Shown here: positions 62,105 through 64,000 of the stretch, piece after piece
Position numbering within the stretch: position 1 is the stretch's first letter
How the letters are laid out: each line of letters begins with the position of its first letter
From: Rhabditophanes sp. KR3021
Taxonomy: Eukaryota; Nematoda; Chromadorea; Rhabditida; Alloionematidae
Direction of reading: 5' to 3'
Assembly (NCBI GenBank): GCA_963281155.1
Contig: CAUJLY010000006.1
Coordinates: 4,030,001 to 4,094,000 of the forward strand
DNA: 64,000 nt
Made by a program: the position numbers and the translations under genes
The notes under the pieces: generated by a model
What the model saw: only the letters and a program-made list of their open reading frames with translations
Database searches by the model: none
What the model was told of the DNA's origin: nothing

Positions 62105-63236
62105 TTAGCAATGTTTTGTTGATTGAGGGATTTTGGAGTAAGAATTCCATACAAATTGATTTTTGAAGCAAATGGTACCACCACCACGTTCATATTGAGT
62201 TGTCATTCTGTTGATGTCCCCAATACAAACGTAGGGACTCGTAATTTGGGATGAAATGGCTAGTTTAGAATGATCCTTTGTGTATTTGAAAACTGGGGAA
62301 GATCCAACTTGCAAAGTTAAGATATCAGCAATTTCATATGCTGTTGAGCAGTCAAGAGCACTTTCCTTACCACGTCTCCATGTTTCAACATCCAAGGCAG
62401 TTTTTATTCCTGGAGCTACTAATCCATCGTAAAGGTCTTTGCCGAAGTCTCCATTTTTAGCAAATGAGGTAAATTGAGCACCTGCTTTTGTTTTCAATAC
62501 TTTGGTACTGGTGTATGGAGCACCTTTGTTGTAATTACCTCCAATAAGAGAAGCCAAGTCGGGGTTTCCAGATACCATGGCGGTTGGCAATTTGGAGGAA
62601 TAAATTTGGGGATGGTTAAACAACAATTGGGTTCCGATAGCGGCTAATTGACTTCCGTCGAAAGTCATACACAAGAATGATTGTCCGTAATTGGTTCCAG
62701 AGTCAGGATAACTATAACTATCAGGCATTGGAAACTTTGGAACACTGTGAACAAGCCAGACTCCACTCTTTCCATCAAAAAAGACTACCCCCTTAGTATG
62801 TCCGAATTCTGTGGCAAATCTTTGTCTAAATTGCCTCAATTTTTCCATTAAAGTATAACGGGCAGTAACACCATCTGGGATTTCATCGTTATACATGACA
62901 TGAGCTACGAGTGAATCATCTTTTCTGTCATAGTATTGTTTAAGAGTGAGAGCAATAGCCTAAGCCAAATATACTTAATTAGTAATAGAAATATAAACAA
63001 ACCTGATTGTTAGAAGATAAACTATTTGGCGAAGGAGTAAGAGCGGGATTATTTGAATCCAAGTAATAGAAAGCATGTCCGTCACTAATCCCGGGAACAG
63101 AATTGTCTCCATCAATTTTTGGCATCTTATAGGATGCAAACCAGTCAACATCTTTACCATTTTGATCTTGACAACTGAAGGCATTGGCCCCGGCAATAGA
63201 CAATGCAAGCAAGAGACCTGACTTATAGAACAGCAT
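62105..63236 (-). CDS. dnase2: Deoxyribonuclease II (acid DNase, NUC-1-like)
   Basis: Exons 63236-63003 and 62959-62105 join across a 43-nt phase-0 intron to 362 aa. A signal peptide (LLLALSIAGANA) precedes FSCQDQNGKDVDWF, the family's start after cleavage. The two HxK catalytic motifs are present as GHTKGVVFFD and DHSKLAIS. Other signatures are SGVWLVHSVPKFP, Y-GQSFLCM, ESALDCSTAYEIADIL and CIGDINRMTTQYERGGGT. These define an acid, divalent-metal-independent endonuclease of lysosomes that degrades DNA of engulfed cells or food. Nematodes have NUC-1, CRN-6 and CRN-7; vertebrates have DNASE2A and B. The length is typical. A TATATAAA box (63298-63305) lies 62 nt upstream of the ATG. Confidence 0.96.
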
Positions 63237-64000
63237 CTTGTAATATAAAGCAGTATAAATATTACTTAACCTGGTGAAGGATGACTTTAATGTAATGTTT
63301 ATATAACTTTTTGTTATCGTAAAAGGAATTTGATAGCAGTTAATCGTCAGCCTAAGAGAACGATCTTCTTTAAGCTCAATTTCTGGTCAGATTAACTCAA
63401 AATAATTAGGGAATTAGCTTAGACTATCAAAAACCTTGACAAAATCAACTATACTTGGTGTTAGTGTAATCATGTGTCTTTTTGATGATTATGTTCGATA
63501 AGATTATATTGATGTAGAAGCAACAAGCGTAGGGGGAAATAAGAGAGGAATTGCACGCACTTCTTCGAGTAGAAAGGTACGAATGCCCAGCTTTTTTCTT
63601 AATCCTCGAATATTTCTTGACAATCACTTTTATAAGTGCTTATATTTATTCCTTACCAATATTTGCAATCACATTCAAATTTAATATTTCGATCAAACTA
63701 ATAAAATAATCTTGCAAAATCAAATGTGCTTTTAAATGTAGATAACAAAATTCATATTATTCTCGTGTTGATGAAAAATATTTAAAATATTCATACATTC
63801 AAATGAAATTAATATCTGACACTCAACTTTTTTTGACATTGAATCAGTATAAAAATTCGGAAAGGTGAAAATACAGTAAACAAATATTAATGAAGTTTTT
63901 ATCACTGTTCTGTCAATAAAATATTTGACATTCGAATAAAATATGATATGTCAAACTTTTGATATGTCATTGGAATTTTTTGATACCAAATAGATAATAT
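63237..64000. other. 5' flank of DNase II to the window edge
   Basis: AT-rich upstream DNA with no ORF of note. Confidence 0.5.
63298..63305 (-). promoter_or_regulatory. TATA box of the DNase II gene
   Basis: TATATAAA on the minus strand, 62 nt upstream of the ATG, the same spacing as at other genes in this window. Confidence 0.65.

Overview
This window is nuclear DNA from a small-genomed animal. It is very AT-rich, and nearly every recognisable gene is metazoan: a nephrin-type adhesion protein, DMRT, Hes and NR2E-class transcription factors, CYFIP/Sra-1, ELOVL elongases, FABP and DNase II. Introns are very short (mostly about 40-60 nt, GT-AG). Coding islands are visibly richer in GC than the flanks, and several start codons lie roughly 65-95 nt downstream of a clean TATA box. 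I cannot fix the phylum. A UDP-galactopyranose mutase (known in nematodes and some other invertebrates, absent from vertebrates and insects) and a bacterial-looking oxygenase point to a small invertebrate such as a nematode, rotifer, mite or copepod. No rRNA, tRNA or CRISPR was found.

Layout. 1-10.5 kb: gene desert with dense homeodomain-type A/T motifs. 10.5-13.6 kb (minus): UDP-galactopyranose mutase, then a cytochrome b561-type membrane protein. 15.2-16.3 kb (plus): divergent NR2E-like nuclear receptor. 19.3-20.2 kb (plus): Hes-type bHLH. 21.9-23.0 kb (minus): DMRT with a DMA domain. 23.8-28.1 kb (minus): nephrin/SYG-2-like receptor with 9 Ig domains and one FN3. 28.1-34.8 kb: second desert. 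34.9-39.9 kb (plus): PHYHD1-like dioxygenase, an unrecognised 672-aa secreted protein, and an intronless isopenicillin-N-synthase-like oxygenase. 42.2-43.3 kb (minus): SLC35A-type UDP-sugar transporter. 46.4-50.2 kb (plus): two ELOVL6-type elongases in tandem. 50.4-50.9 kb: 5'-truncated LINE fragment with a target-site duplication. 51.1-51.5 kb (minus): FABP. 53.5-57.3 kb (minus): CYFIP. 59.4-59.9 kb (minus): small secreted Cys-rich protein. 62.1-63.2 kb (minus): DNase II.

Functional themes. Three transcription factors lie between 15 and 23 kb and are flanked by deserts, as expected of developmental loci with distant regulatory DNA. Lipid metabolism is represented by two elongases, an FABP and a phytanoyl-CoA-dioxygenase-like enzyme. 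Sugar-nucleotide metabolism is represented by UGM and a UDP-sugar transporter. There is no operon-like packing.

The most noteworthy items are the bacterial-type oxygenase with a eukaryotic TATA promoter, the unrecognised 672-aa secreted protein with a five-copy decapeptide repeat, the LINE insertion with an 11-bp duplication, the divergent nuclear receptor with a 13-nt microexon, a possible 22-aa hydrophobic micropeptide at 58.25 kb, and splice-acceptor-like sequences abutting many start codons. All exon joins were made by eye from splice signals, reading frame and family resemblance. No search was run.
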